Below are positions 35,588-42,980 of a stretch of 64,000 nucleotides of DNA, in pieces. Each line of letters begins with the position of its first letter. The first letter of the stretch is position 1. The stretch spans positions 3,384,121 to 3,448,120 of the forward strand of contig NZ_JH980292.1 of assembly GCF_000314005.1 (NCBI RefSeq), given 5' to 3'. Made by a program: the position numbers and the translations under genes. The notes beneath the pieces were generated by a model that saw only the letters and a list, made by a program, of their open reading frames with translations, was not told the DNA's origin and ran no database searches. This DNA is from Spirulina subsalsa PCC 9445 (GTDB taxonomy: Bacteria > Cyanobacteriota > Cyanobacteriia > Cyanobacteriales > Spirulinaceae).

Positions 35588-36106
35588 ATGTTTGACGCAT
35601 TTACAAGGGTTGTTTCTCAAGCAGACTCTCGCGGCGAATTCCTGAGCGGCGAACAGTTAGACGCTTTATCCGCCATGGTTGCTGACGGCAACAAACGCTT
35701 AGACGTTGTGAACCGCATCACCAGCAACTCTGCTGCTATCGTGACCGACGCTGCTCGCGCTCTGTTCGCTGAACAGCCCCAACTGGTGCAACCCGGTGGA
35801 AATGCCTACACCAACCGTCGTATGGCTGCTTGTTTGCGCGACATGGAAATCATCCTGCGCTATGTTAGCTACGCTACCTTAGCCGGCGATGCTAGCGTTC
35901 TCGAAGATCGTTGTTTAAACGGTCTGCGTGAAACCTACCAAGCTCTGGGTGTTCCTGGTGCTTCCGTTGCGGCTGGCGTTGCCAAAATGAAAGACGCTGC
36001 GGTTAAAATTGCTAACGACCCCAACGGCATCACCCAAGGGGATTGCAGCCAATTAATGTCTGAAGTTGCTAGCTACTTCGATCGCGCTGCTGCTGCTGTT
36101 GCCTAG
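35588..36106 (+). CDS. cpcB: Phycocyanin beta subunit
   Basis: The 172-residue beta chain of C-phycocyanin, the rod pigment of the phycobilisome. Bilin-attachment cysteines are Cys82 (RMAACLRDM) and Cys153 (QGDCSQLM), and Asn72, normally N-methylated, is present in [18 protein letters not shown] lies ten bases before the ATG. It is the first gene of cpcB-A-C-D-E-F and shows the strongly selected codon use of a very highly expressed gene. Confidence 0.98.
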   Translation: MFDAFTRVVSQADSRGEFLSGEQLDALSAMVADGNKRLDVVNRITSNSAAIVTDAARALFAEQPQLVQPGGNAYTNRRMAACLRDMEIILRYVSYATLAGDASVLEDRCLNGLRETYQALGVPGASVAAGVAKMKDAAVKIANDPNGITQGDCSQLMSEVASYFDRAAAAVA

Positions 36107-36225
36107 AAATAGCCTTGTCTATCCGGTCTAGAGCAATTAGACCTGCTCAATTAGACCTTCGGCACAAATTTTTTAATCACAAACAATCCGGAAACAGAGT
36201 TTAAGTTTAGGAGAATCCGAGAACA

Positions 36226-36714
36226 ATGAAGACCCCTATCACCGAAGCAATTTCTTCTGCTGATTCCCAAGGACGCTTTCTGAGCAACAGCGAACTGCAA
36301 TCTGTACGTGGCCGCTTCGAGCGCGCTACTGCCAGCATGGAAGCGGCTCGCGCTTTAACTCAGAATTCTAGCTCCTTAGTAAGCGGTGCGGCTAACGCCG
36401 TTTACCAAAAATTCCCTTACACCACCCAAATGCAAGGGCCTAACTACGCTTACGACCAACGCGGTAAAGACAAATGCGCTCGTGACATCGGTCACTACCT
36501 GCGCATGGTGACTTACTGCCTGATTTCTGGTGGTACCGGTCCTATGGATGAGTACTTAATTGCTGGTTTAGATGAAATCAACAGCACCTTTGAACTCTCT
36601 CCTAGCTGGTATGTTGAAGCTCTGAAATACATCAAAGCTAACCACGGTTTGAGCGGTCAAGCGGCTAACGAAGCCAACACCTACATTGACTACGCTATCA
36701 ACGCTCTGAGCTAG
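36226..36714 (+). CDS. cpcA: Phycocyanin alpha subunit
   Basis: The 162-residue alpha chain of C-phycocyanin. The single bilin-binding Cys84 lies in [24 protein letters not shown] precedes the ATG. It lies 119 bases after cpcB in the same transcript; the CpcE/CpcF lyase that loads its chromophore is encoded downstream. A strong hairpin right after its stop limits readthrough or protects the cpcBA messenger. Confidence 0.98.
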   Translation: MKTPITEAISSADSQGRFLSNSELQSVRGRFERATASMEAARALTQNSSSLVSGAANAVYQKFPYTTQMQGPNYAYDQRGKDKCARDIGHYLRMVTYCLISGGTGPMDEYLIAGLDEINSTFELSPSWYVEALKYIKANHGLSGQAANEANTYIDYAINALS

Positions 36715-36729
36715 TCATCGCGGTTCCGT

Positions 36730-36789
36730 TGCCCGGAAAAATGAGCGAGTGTTGGCAAACTTGCTAGCAGTTGCCGATTTTTCCGGGCA
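36730..36789 (+). terminator. Intercistronic hairpin between cpcA and cpcC
   Basis: TGCCCGGAAAAAT (36730-36742) and ATTTTTCCGGGCA (36777-36789) are perfect 13-bp inverted repeats around a 34-base loop, 15 bases after the cpcA stop. Such a hairpin can attenuate readthrough into cpcC or stabilise the cpcBA mRNA, explaining the excess of subunits over linker. Confidence 0.75.
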
Positions 36790-36842
36790 TTGTCTTTTCA
36801 AGCTCAAATCGAAAACCTCTGCTAATTGGGAGAAAAGTGCTT

Positions 36843-37697
36843 ATGGCCACTTTAGTCGCCGCCAATTTAAAAGAAGCAGGCAGACTTGGCTTAGATTCCT
36901 TTGATGGAAGCAAAGTCGAGTTGCGTCCTGACTGGACAGAAGATGAAGTGCAGAATGTGATTCGTGCCGCTTACCGTCAGGTATTTGGTAATGATTACAT
37001 TATGTCTTCCCAGCGTCTGACCTCCGCAGAATCTTTACTGCGTCAAGGGAATATCAGCGTGCGGGATTTTGTCCGTGCTTTGGCGAAATCAGATTTATAC
37101 AAAGAAAAGTTTTTCCTCTCGAATAATAATCAACGTTTTGTGGAAGTGAACTTTAAGCACTTGTTGGGTCGTGCGCCTTACGATCAGGAAGAGCTAGCTT
37201 ACCACACTAACCTTTGTGAAGATCAAGGTTTTGATGCGGAGATTGACTCCTATTTTGAGAGCGAAGAATACGCTCAGAAGTTTGGTGACAATATTGTGCC
37301 TTACTTCACGGGCTTTGGCGTAGATGCCGGTTCGAGAACTGTGGGTTTTACACGGATGTTTAACCTCTATCGGGGTTATGCTACCAGCGATCGCACCCAA
37401 GCGGGTGGGATGGTTGCCCGTTTAAACCGTCAACTGGCTACCAACGTTGCCGCTTCAATTACCGTTCCGACTGGGAGTGGCGAAGCTTACCAAGTGCCTC
37501 AAAGTTCTTTTGGTGGGATTGGCAATGAAGAAGGTCGGATCTATCGGATTGAAGTGACAGGCTTAATCAGCCGTCAAATTCGCCCGGTGATTCCCCGGAG
37601 CAAAACCGCCTACCTCGTCCCCTATGAGCAGCTGTCTCAACGGATGCAGCAAATTCTGCGTTCTGGGGGCAAAATCATCAGCGTGCGCCCTGCGTAA
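36843..37697 (+). CDS. cpcC: Phycobilisome rod linker CpcC
   Basis: A 284-residue rod linker polypeptide. The N-terminal PBS-linker domain (about 15-180) includes [34 protein letters not shown] and [16 protein letters not shown]. The C-terminal CpcD-like domain (about 230-284) begins [18 protein letters not shown] at 36843 ([13 protein letters not shown]) with GGGAGAA upstream fits; an in-frame start 24 codons earlier would begin inside the hairpin. Only one rod linker of this type is present, so rods here may be short (inference). Confidence 0.95.
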   Translation: MATLVAANLKEAGRLGLDSFDGSKVELRPDWTEDEVQNVIRAAYRQVFGNDYIMSSQRLTSAESLLRQGNISVRDFVRALAKSDLYKEKFFLSNNNQRFVEVNFKHLLGRAPYDQEELAYHTNLCEDQGFDAEIDSYFESEEYAQKFGDNIVPYFTGFGVDAGSRTVGFTRMFNLYRGYATSDRTQAGGMVARLNRQLATNVAASITVPTGSGEAYQVPQSSFGGIGNEEGRIYRIEVTGLISRQIRPVIPRSKTAYLVPYEQLSQRMQQILRSGGKIISVRPA

Positions 37698-37814
37698 ATA
37701 GATCAGTGCTAATAGGACAGGTGATGAGTCAAGAGATCAAGTCAAGATGGGCAGTTTTGAGTTTGAATCGTCCCAACTCTCCCCCGTCCTAAACTGCACT
37801 GCTCGTTGTTCAAC

Positions 37815-37847
37815 GATGATGGTAGGCTTTCCTAGCTTACCATCATC
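37815..37847 (+). terminator. Intercistronic hairpin between cpcC and cpcD
   Basis: GATGATGGTAGGCT (37815-37828) pairs with AGCTTACCATCATC (37834-37847) over 14 bp with one wobble and a 5-base loop. It lies 118 bases past cpcC without a T-tract, so it resembles an mRNA-stabilising or attenuating element more than a full terminator. Confidence 0.65.
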
Positions 37848-37902
37848 TCTGCTATAAAAATTGTCTTTCAGTTGTTTATTTAAGTTAGGAGCAATTTCCA
37901 CG

Positions 37903-38163
37903 ATGTACGGTCAAACTACAGTAGCTAATGTTGCCGCCGATGCTCGGATGTTCCGCTTTGAAGTGGAAGGGATGCGCCAAAATGGGGAAACCAATAAGCG
38001 CAAGTTTCCTGTCCGTCGCAGTGGTAGCACGTTTATCACCGTGTCCTATGACCGGATGAGTGATGAGTACAAGCGGATTACCCGTTTAGGGGGTCGGATT
38101 GTGAACATTCAACCCCTAGATGGCAGCGAAGCACCTGCGGCGGCTGAGTCTGAGGAAGATTAA
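37903..38163 (+). CDS. cpcD: Phycobilisome rod-capping linker CpcD
   Basis: An 86-residue protein that caps the distal end of phycocyanin rods. The CpcD domain spans FRFEVEGMRQNGETNKRKFP and GSTFITVSYDRMSDEYKRI, ending RLGGRIVNIQPL. ATG at 37903 is preceded by TTAGGAG; an in-frame start 14 codons upstream is not supported by family length. The C-terminus is acidic (AESEED). Confidence 0.95.
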   Translation: MYGQTTVANVAADARMFRFEVEGMRQNGETNKRKFPVRRSGSTFITVSYDRMSDEYKRITRLGGRIVNIQPLDGSEAPAAAESEED

Positions 38164-38202
38164 GACTAGAGGGGAACGATTGGCACAAGGGAGGGAGTCA
38201 AG

Positions 38203-39018
38203 ATGGAGCAAGGGGTAGAAGGGTTAACGGTTGAACAGGCGATCGCCAATCTCCAACAAACCGAGGATTTAGGGCTGCGTTATTATGCCGCTTGGTGGTT
38301 GGGGAAGTTTCGCGTTAGCCAACCGGAAGCCATTGATGCCTTGCTCAGGGCACTAGAGGATGAAGCCGATCGTTCCCCTGATGGGGGCTATCCCCTGCGC
38401 CGCAATGCCGCCCGCGCTTTGGGCAAGTTAAACGAACCTAGGGTTGTTCCGGCGTTGATTCAGGGCCTAGACTGCCCGGATTATTATGTGCGGGAAGCTG
38501 CTGCCCAAGCTTTGGAACAGTTGGGGGATCAAAGTTGTGGATCCGCGCTGATCAACCTATTAGCGGGGGGGGTAGAGGCGGCCATTCCGGTGCCGGGGAA
38601 ACCCCATTTAGTCCAGCCCTATGAGGCAATTTTAGAAGCATTAGGGACGTTGGGCCTAGAGGAAACGGTGCCCTTGATTCAGCCTTTTTTAAGTCATCCA
38701 GTAGAAAAAGTCCAGTTAGCGGCCGCCCGGGCGTTATACCAGTTAACCCAAGAGCCACAATATGGGGAACGACTGGTGCAAGGGTTACAGGCGGATAAGT
38801 TACCGTTGCGGCGTTCGGCGTTGATTGATTTGGGAGCGGTGGGGTATTTGTCGGGGGCTGATGCGATCGCCCAAACCCTAGCCGAAAATAGTTTAAAAGT
38901 AATTGCCCTCAAAGGTTTGTTAGAATACTCCCTGCGCCATCTCCCCTCCTCCCCTGAAACCGGGGAATTTTCCCCTGAGAGCATTCACATTATGCAATTA
39001 ATGGACGGATTGCTTTAA
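38203..39018 (+). CDS. cpcE: Phycocyanobilin lyase subunit CpcE
   Basis: A 271-residue protein of HEAT-like repeats (for example YPLRRNAARALGKLNEPRVV and YYVREAAAQALEQLGDQ). CpcE pairs with CpcF to attach phycocyanobilin to Cys84 of CpcA. The start MEQGVEGLTVEQAI follows GGGAGGG. It lies 39 bases after cpcD in the same operon and 43 bases before cpcF. Confidence 0.95.
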   Translation: MEQGVEGLTVEQAIANLQQTEDLGLRYYAAWWLGKFRVSQPEAIDALLRALEDEADRSPDGGYPLRRNAARALGKLNEPRVVPALIQGLDCPDYYVREAAAQALEQLGDQSCGSALINLLAGGVEAAIPVPGKPHLVQPYEAILEALGTLGLEETVPLIQPFLSHPVEKVQLAAARALYQLTQEPQYGERLVQGLQADKLPLRRSALIDLGAVGYLSGADAIAQTLAENSLKVIALKGLLEYSLRHLPSSPETGEFSPESIHIMQLMDGLL

Positions 39019-39061
39019 TACACCTGACTGATTCAGCAAGCCCTACTTAATCACTGATTCC

Positions 39062-39676
39062 ATGACCCACGTTCAACAACTAATTACCGCCATTGAACAG
39101 GCCACCTCTCCGAATACTTTGGTTCAAGCGGTTTGGAATTTGGCCAACGCGCAGGATCTCGACGCGATTCCGACCTTAATCGAAGTCTTGGGCTACAATA
39201 ACCCCGGCGCGGCCGTGGCGGCTGTGGAGGGACTGGTTAAACTGGGGGAACAAGCCGTTCCCATTCTCTTGGAAAATATTGACGGTTATGATTATGGGGC
39301 GAGAGCTTGGGCGAATCGCGCTCTGGCTCGGATTGGGGATCCTCGGGCCTTGGAGATGCTCCTAGAGGCGGCTAGTCAGGATTTCGCCTTAAGTGTTCGT
39401 CGGGCGGCGGCTAAGGGTTTGGGGGGGATCCAGTGGGAGAAACTGCCCCCGAAGGAGCGAACAACTGCCCAAGAACGCACCTTGACCACCTTAGCGCATA
39501 TCTTAACCAAGGATGAGGAATGGGTGGTGAGGTATGCGGCCGTTGTGGGATTGGAGGGCTTAGGGCAACAACAGAGTCAGTTTCGGGAGCGGATTGGGGA
39601 GATTTGGCGATCGCATTTGTCCCAAGAATCGGAACTGGCTGTACGCGCTCGCCTTCAATGGGCGAACAAAATTTAG
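39062..39676 (+). CDS. cpcF: Phycocyanobilin lyase subunit CpcF
   Basis: A 204-residue HEAT-repeat protein, the partner of CpcE. Repeats include YDYGARAWANRALARIGDPR, SVRRAAAKGLGG and WVVRYAAVVGLEGLGQQQ. The frame is complete and of normal length, ending RLQWANKI. A second, internally deleted copy of its sequence lies 2.2 kb downstream (41903-42131), with a BglII-like restriction-modification pair between the two. A short copy of the GCTTGCTGAATAAGTCC motif follows the stop. Confidence 0.95.
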   Translation: MTHVQQLITAIEQATSPNTLVQAVWNLANAQDLDAIPTLIEVLGYNNPGAAVAAVEGLVKLGEQAVPILLENIDGYDYGARAWANRALARIGDPRALEMLLEAASQDFALSVRRAAAKGLGGIQWEKLPPKERTTAQERTLTTLAHILTKDEEWVVRYAAVVGLEGLGQQQSQFRERIGEIWRSHLSQESELAVRARLQWANKI

Positions 39677-39678
39677 CG

Positions 39679-39698
39679 AAGGCTTGCTGAATAAGTCC
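39679..39698 (+). repeat. Dispersed GGGTTTGCTGAATAAGTCC motif, forward copy after cpcF
   Basis: AGGCTTGCTGAATAAGTCCT is close to the copy at 23686. A degenerate reverse copy (GACTGATTCAGCAAGCCCTA) lies just before cpcF at 39028-39046, so two inverted copies flank cpcF. Confidence 0.55.
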
Positions 39699-39964
39699 TG
39701 GAGTTAGGAATAGGGCGGAGGGGGGAAGAGGTCAACTGTTCCCCCCTCCCCGAACCTTCCCCTTTTGCACACAACTCAAGTTAAATTGATATTAAGACTG
39801 ATGTATTGCTTAAGAGGAAATCACCAGATACAATGGAATCCTAAGCTGATAGGCATTTAACCGCCGATTCCATACGCTAAAACCTTTGACTCCCTTGGAT
39901 TGAGATAGAAATTTAAATGATTAACAGCTTAAGTTCCAAACTAGACTTGTCATTAGACCTTGAA

Positions 39965-40040
39965 CAAAAATAGCAACGCATTCCCCCACCTCGCCCTAGG
40001 TAGGTGGGGGGAGCCTCATTGGTAGTTAATCTCCCAAATT
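39965..40040 (+). mobile_element. Possible solo end of an IS200/IS605-type element
   Basis: The layout GCAACGCATTCCCCCACCT, then a loop, then AGGTGGGGGGAGCCTCATTGG recalls the hairpin ends of IS605-family elements, in which a GCATTC-type stretch precedes a C-rich/G-rich stem. The perfect stem is CCCCCACCT (39983-39991) with AGGTGGGGG (40002-40010). No transposase is attached, so a terminator-like hairpin is the alternative. Confidence 0.35.
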
Positions 40041-40044
40041 TTTG

Positions 40045-41166
40045 ATGAATTCGATGAACGAAACCACTCAGCACCAATATCTACCCATTAATGCCTTGTA
40101 TTTGGGGGATTGCCTGACCTTCCTGCGGTCGTTGCCTGATCAATCTGTAGACTTAATCTTATCATCTCCGCCCTACAATTTAGGCAAAGAATATGAATCC
40201 AGAAAAGCACTTGATCTCTATCTGACAGAGCAGCGTAAGGTATTAAAAGAATGCGCCCGATTGTTAAAGTCTTCTGGTTCAATTTTTTGGCAGGTTGGGG
40301 CTTTTTCTCAATCTGGCTCTTTGATTCCATTGGATATCCGTTTTTTCCCAATTCTAGAGTCACTGGGGTTATATCCTCGGAATCGAATTGTTTGGATCAG
40401 ACAACATGGTTTACATAGTCGCAACAAATTTTCTTGTAGACACGAAACAATTTTATGGTTTACAAAAAGTGATCAATACACTTTTAATCTTGATCCAATT
40501 CGAGTTCCACAAAAATATAAAAATAAAAAGCACTATCGCGGCGCAAAAAAAGGAGAATTTTCCTGTCATCCTGACGGAAAGAATCCTGGAGATATTTGGC
40601 TATTCCGCAATGTGAAACATAATCATGAGGAACAAACGATTCACCCTTGTCAGTTTCCCGAAGATTTAGTAGCGAGAATAATTCTATCTACTACGAATGA
40701 AGGTAATATTGTGCTTGATCCTTATATGGGATCGGGAACAGTTGCTGTAGTTGCACAAAATCATAATCGATACTATATGGGTTCAGAAATCGATGCCCAT
40801 TATTATAAAGTTGCTCAAAGAAGATTATTAGGCATTCCGGATCAAGATAATTATTTCCCCAATTTAAAAACGTTACGTTCTTATGTAGAAAAAACAGGCG
40901 AACCTATTGAGAAATTTAAGTTTGACAAGCAAGTTGGTAAGTTTGCGACCCCTCAATCTCAAGCTTGTATTTATCCTGAAAGTTATCATCGTCAAGAATT
41001 AGAGAGACGCTTAGAGTATGAAGAATCAGTCTTTTCTGCAAAACTGAGAGAGGAAGCAGAACCAGAGGATTATTTTGAGGGAGGTCAAGTTAAAAATCAG
41101 TCAAATAGTCAAGAGACTTCTTGGAAAACATTACCTCTTTTCGAGAATATTAACCAATCGCTCTAA
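40045..41166 (+). CDS. DNA methyltransferase, SPPY type (BglII-like R-M partner)
   Basis: A 373-residue DNA N6/N4 methyltransferase. The catalytic motif SPPYNLG (residues 41-47) precedes the SAM-binding DPYMGSGT (225-232), the beta-class order; SPPY is typical of N4-cytosine enzymes. A target-recognition region lies between. The C-terminal 100 residues are charged. The gene is AT-richer than the cpc genes next to it. It faces a BglII-like endonuclease gene, overlapping its 3' end by 17 bases, so together they form a type II restriction-modification system. ATG at 40045 is preferred over the TTG one codon before. m4C and AGATCT specificity are inferences from the partner. Confidence 0.9.
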   Translation: MNSMNETTQHQYLPINALYLGDCLTFLRSLPDQSVDLILSSPPYNLGKEYESRKALDLYLTEQRKVLKECARLLKSSGSIFWQVGAFSQSGSLIPLDIRFFPILESLGLYPRNRIVWIRQHGLHSRNKFSCRHETILWFTKSDQYTFNLDPIRVPQKYKNKKHYRGAKKGEFSCHPDGKNPGDIWLFRNVKHNHEEQTIHPCQFPEDLVARIILSTTNEGNIVLDPYMGSGTVAVVAQNHNRYYMGSEIDAHYYKVAQRRLLGIPDQDNYFPNLKTLRSYVEKTGEPIEKFKFDKQVGKFATPQSQACIYPESYHRQELERRLEYEESVFSAKLREEAEPEDYFEGGQVKNQSNSQETSWKTLPLFENINQSL

Positions 41167-41809
41167 TTTTAAAAGTTTTGCCACTTTTTTGAACCATACA
41201 ATTGATGGGGGTTTGAGATTCAATCCTGCGACTCTGGGGAGACTGGTACTGGGTAAAAATCGCTTGGATCTCGTTTTCTATATCCACATTAAGTCCGACA
41301 ATCCTAGTGGGTAAACTAAAGATATTTGCTGTTTCAATAACGAGCAGTTGCTCAACCGCTTGGGTATAATGGAGTGAACTATTTGCAGATGGTAATATAT
41401 CGAACTTTGTTACTAAAACCATCAGAGCAACGGAGTGGCTATTGAGTGCTGATCTTGATTTGAAAAAAACTTCACTTCTGATAATATTATTCAGCAAGAA
41501 TGCGTAGTGAGAAAACTGGATCTCTAATAAAACAGTATTTTTAGTAAAATCAACATCTTTGCCCAATGGGTTTATATGTTCTGGTATGGCTGCATTAGCG
41601 ATCCATCCTTTAGATTGAAGACTGTTCTTGATATAAGCATTGGTTGCAATGGGATCAAAAACCATATTTCCTTTTATACCTTGCTGGTTTGATCCTTTGA
41701 CATAAAGTGGCATAGAACATAACGTTTGCTCAACTTCCATCCACTCAGAGGCAAATTTTCGACTCAAATCCTCGTTCTGATTATTAAAATCTGTATACTC
41801 AATTAACAT
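41150..41809 (-). CDS. BglII-family type II restriction endonuclease
   Basis: A 219-residue endonuclease closely patterned on R.BglII from the first residues (MLIEYTDFNN.., MPLYVKGSNQQ, FDPIATNAYIKN) through the active site. Asp87 in GKDVDF and Glu96/Gln98 in LLEIQF keep the spacing of the BglII catalytic set D-x8-E-x-Q. LNNIIRSEVFFKS and SANSSLHYTQAVEQL also match. BglII cuts A^GATCT; the same site is likely but not proven here. It is convergent with the methyltransferase and overlaps its end by 17 bases. The gene is AT-rich compared with the cpc operon, consistent with transfer. Confidence 0.88.
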   Translation of the reverse strand: MLIEYTDFNNQNEDLSRKFASEWMEVEQTLCSMPLYVKGSNQQGIKGNMVFDPIATNAYIKNSLQSKGWIANAAIPEHINPLGKDVDFTKNTVLLEIQFSHYAFLLNNIIRSEVFFKSRSALNSHSVALMVLVTKFDILPSANSSLHYTQAVEQLLVIETANIFSLPTRIVGLNVDIENEIQAIFTQYQSPQSRRIESQTPINCMVQKSGKTFKIRAIG

Positions 41810-41902
41810 TACCTGGGATTCTTAAAAAAATTTGCAATGAATGAGGTCTAAGGATAATTTACTACATGATTCCCTCCCTAGACATCGGAGACAAGGCAAT
41901 GC

Positions 41903-42131
41903 GCGCAGGATCTCGCCGCGATTCCGACCTTAATTGAAGTCTTATATCTTAGCCAAGGATGAGGAGTGGGTGGTGAGGTATGCGGCCGTTGTGGGATTGG
42001 AGGGCTTAGGACAACAACAGGATCTATTTCGGGAGCGGATTGGGGAGATTTGGCGATCGCACCTACCCCAAGAATCAGAACTAGCTGTGCGCGCTCGCCT
42101 TCAATGGGCGCAACAGAATCTACTTTTGTGA
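41903..42131 (+). pseudogene. Truncated second copy of cpcF
   Basis: The block GCGCAGGATCTCG to GAAGTCTT (41903-41943) matches cpcF 39150-39190 with few changes. It is joined directly to a block from ATATCTTAGCC (about 41945) that matches cpcF from about 39498 to its 3' end. Roughly 305 bases of cpcF are missing at the join, and the join shifts the frame. A 65-codon frame from 41934 remains (ending RLQWAQQNLLL), but it lacks most of CpcF. The two 3' halves are highly alike, so the duplication or exchange is recent. It sits 94 bases from the endonuclease start, on the far side from intact cpcF. Confidence 0.9.
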
Positions 42132-42202
42132 TTTGGGCGGGAAATCCCTTGGTGGGCAAACTACCCCAGCGACAAGGGAATGGGGAATTGGCGGCCATCT
42201 GG

Positions 42203-42901
42203 TTAAATCGGCAAGCGCTTAATATCTTCATTGGAACCAATCACGACCATAGCGGTACCTTGACTTAAACGACGATTGGGCAGGGGATTAATCTCAAATT
42301 TCTTGTCATCTTCAGCGACAGCAATTAAGGTTAAACCATACCGACCCCGCAGTTGAATTTCTGCAATGGTTTTACCGTGAAACTCTTCGGGAACTAACAC
42401 CTCTACAATACTGTGGTCGGGGTCAAGGTCAAACCGCTCTAAAATGGCGGGTTTGGTGAGAGTATAAGCCAAAGCACAGCCCGCTTCATATTCCGGAAAC
42501 ACTACCTGATCCGCCCCGACTCGTTCTAAGAGTTTGCCATGAATTTCTGAGGAGGCCTTAGCGACAACGTGCTTCACTCCCGCTTCTTTGACGTTAAGGG
42601 TGGTAATAATGCTTTCCTGCACATAGTTACCGATGGCAACAATCACGGTATCAAATTCAAAGATTCCCGCTTCTTTGAGCGCGTTGGGATCCGTGGAATC
42701 TAGGGAGATGGCATGGGTGGCGACTTTATCATTTAGGGCCTGGGCCACTAATTTTTCGCTGATATCGGTGCCTAGGACTTCATACCCCATTTTGTGCAGG
42801 GCCCCGGCAACGGAGCGCCCAAAACGCCCTAGGCCAATTACGGCGAATTGTTTGTTGTCTTGACCGAGACTGGTTAAAAATTTAAGCGATCGCAAGTTCA
42901 C
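42203..42901 (-). CDS. ktrA: Potassium uptake regulator KtrA (TrkA family)
   Basis: A 232-residue RCK protein with an N-terminal TrkA-N Rossmann domain (VIGLGRFGRSVAGALHKMG, about residues 21-39; LDSTDPNALKEAG) and a TrkA-C domain (about 150-232). It gates the KtrB channel in response to nucleotides. GTG at 42901 is preferred because AAGGAT lies 7 bases ahead of it; a TTG two codons upstream is possible. It lies 79 bases after ktrB on the same strand. The truncated cpcF copy is convergent to it. Confidence 0.93.
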   Translation of the reverse strand: MNLRSLKFLTSLGQDNKQFAVIGLGRFGRSVAGALHKMGYEVLGTDISEKLVAQALNDKVATHAISLDSTDPNALKEAGIFEFDTVIVAIGNYVQESIITTLNVKEAGVKHVVAKASSEIHGKLLERVGADQVVFPEYEAGCALAYTLTKPAILERFDLDPDHSIVEVLVPEEFHGKTIAEIQLRGRYGLTLIAVAEDDKKFEINPLPNRRLSQGTAMVVIGSNEDIKRLPI

Positions 42902-42980
42902 ACCCAATCATCCTTTTTTGCTCTCATAGGAATTGATCTCAAATTATCCCCTGTTTTGCCTCTCTCGTCTTCCTCCCCCC

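Larger units (their letters stand above)
39677..40044. other. Gene-free stretch between cpcF and the methyltransferase gene
   Basis: Contains the GGCTTGCTGAATAAGTCC motif (39679-39698), a GGGGGGAAG-type tract, and from about 39965 to 40040 a sequence resembling one end of an IS200/IS605-type element. No gene is visible. The mixture of mobile-element scraps marks the left edge of the inserted restriction-modification segment. Confidence 0.55.

Noticed and set aside
41934-42131. 65-codon frame as a separate gene
   Set aside because: It is the 3' part of the broken cpcF copy; reported as a pseudogene.
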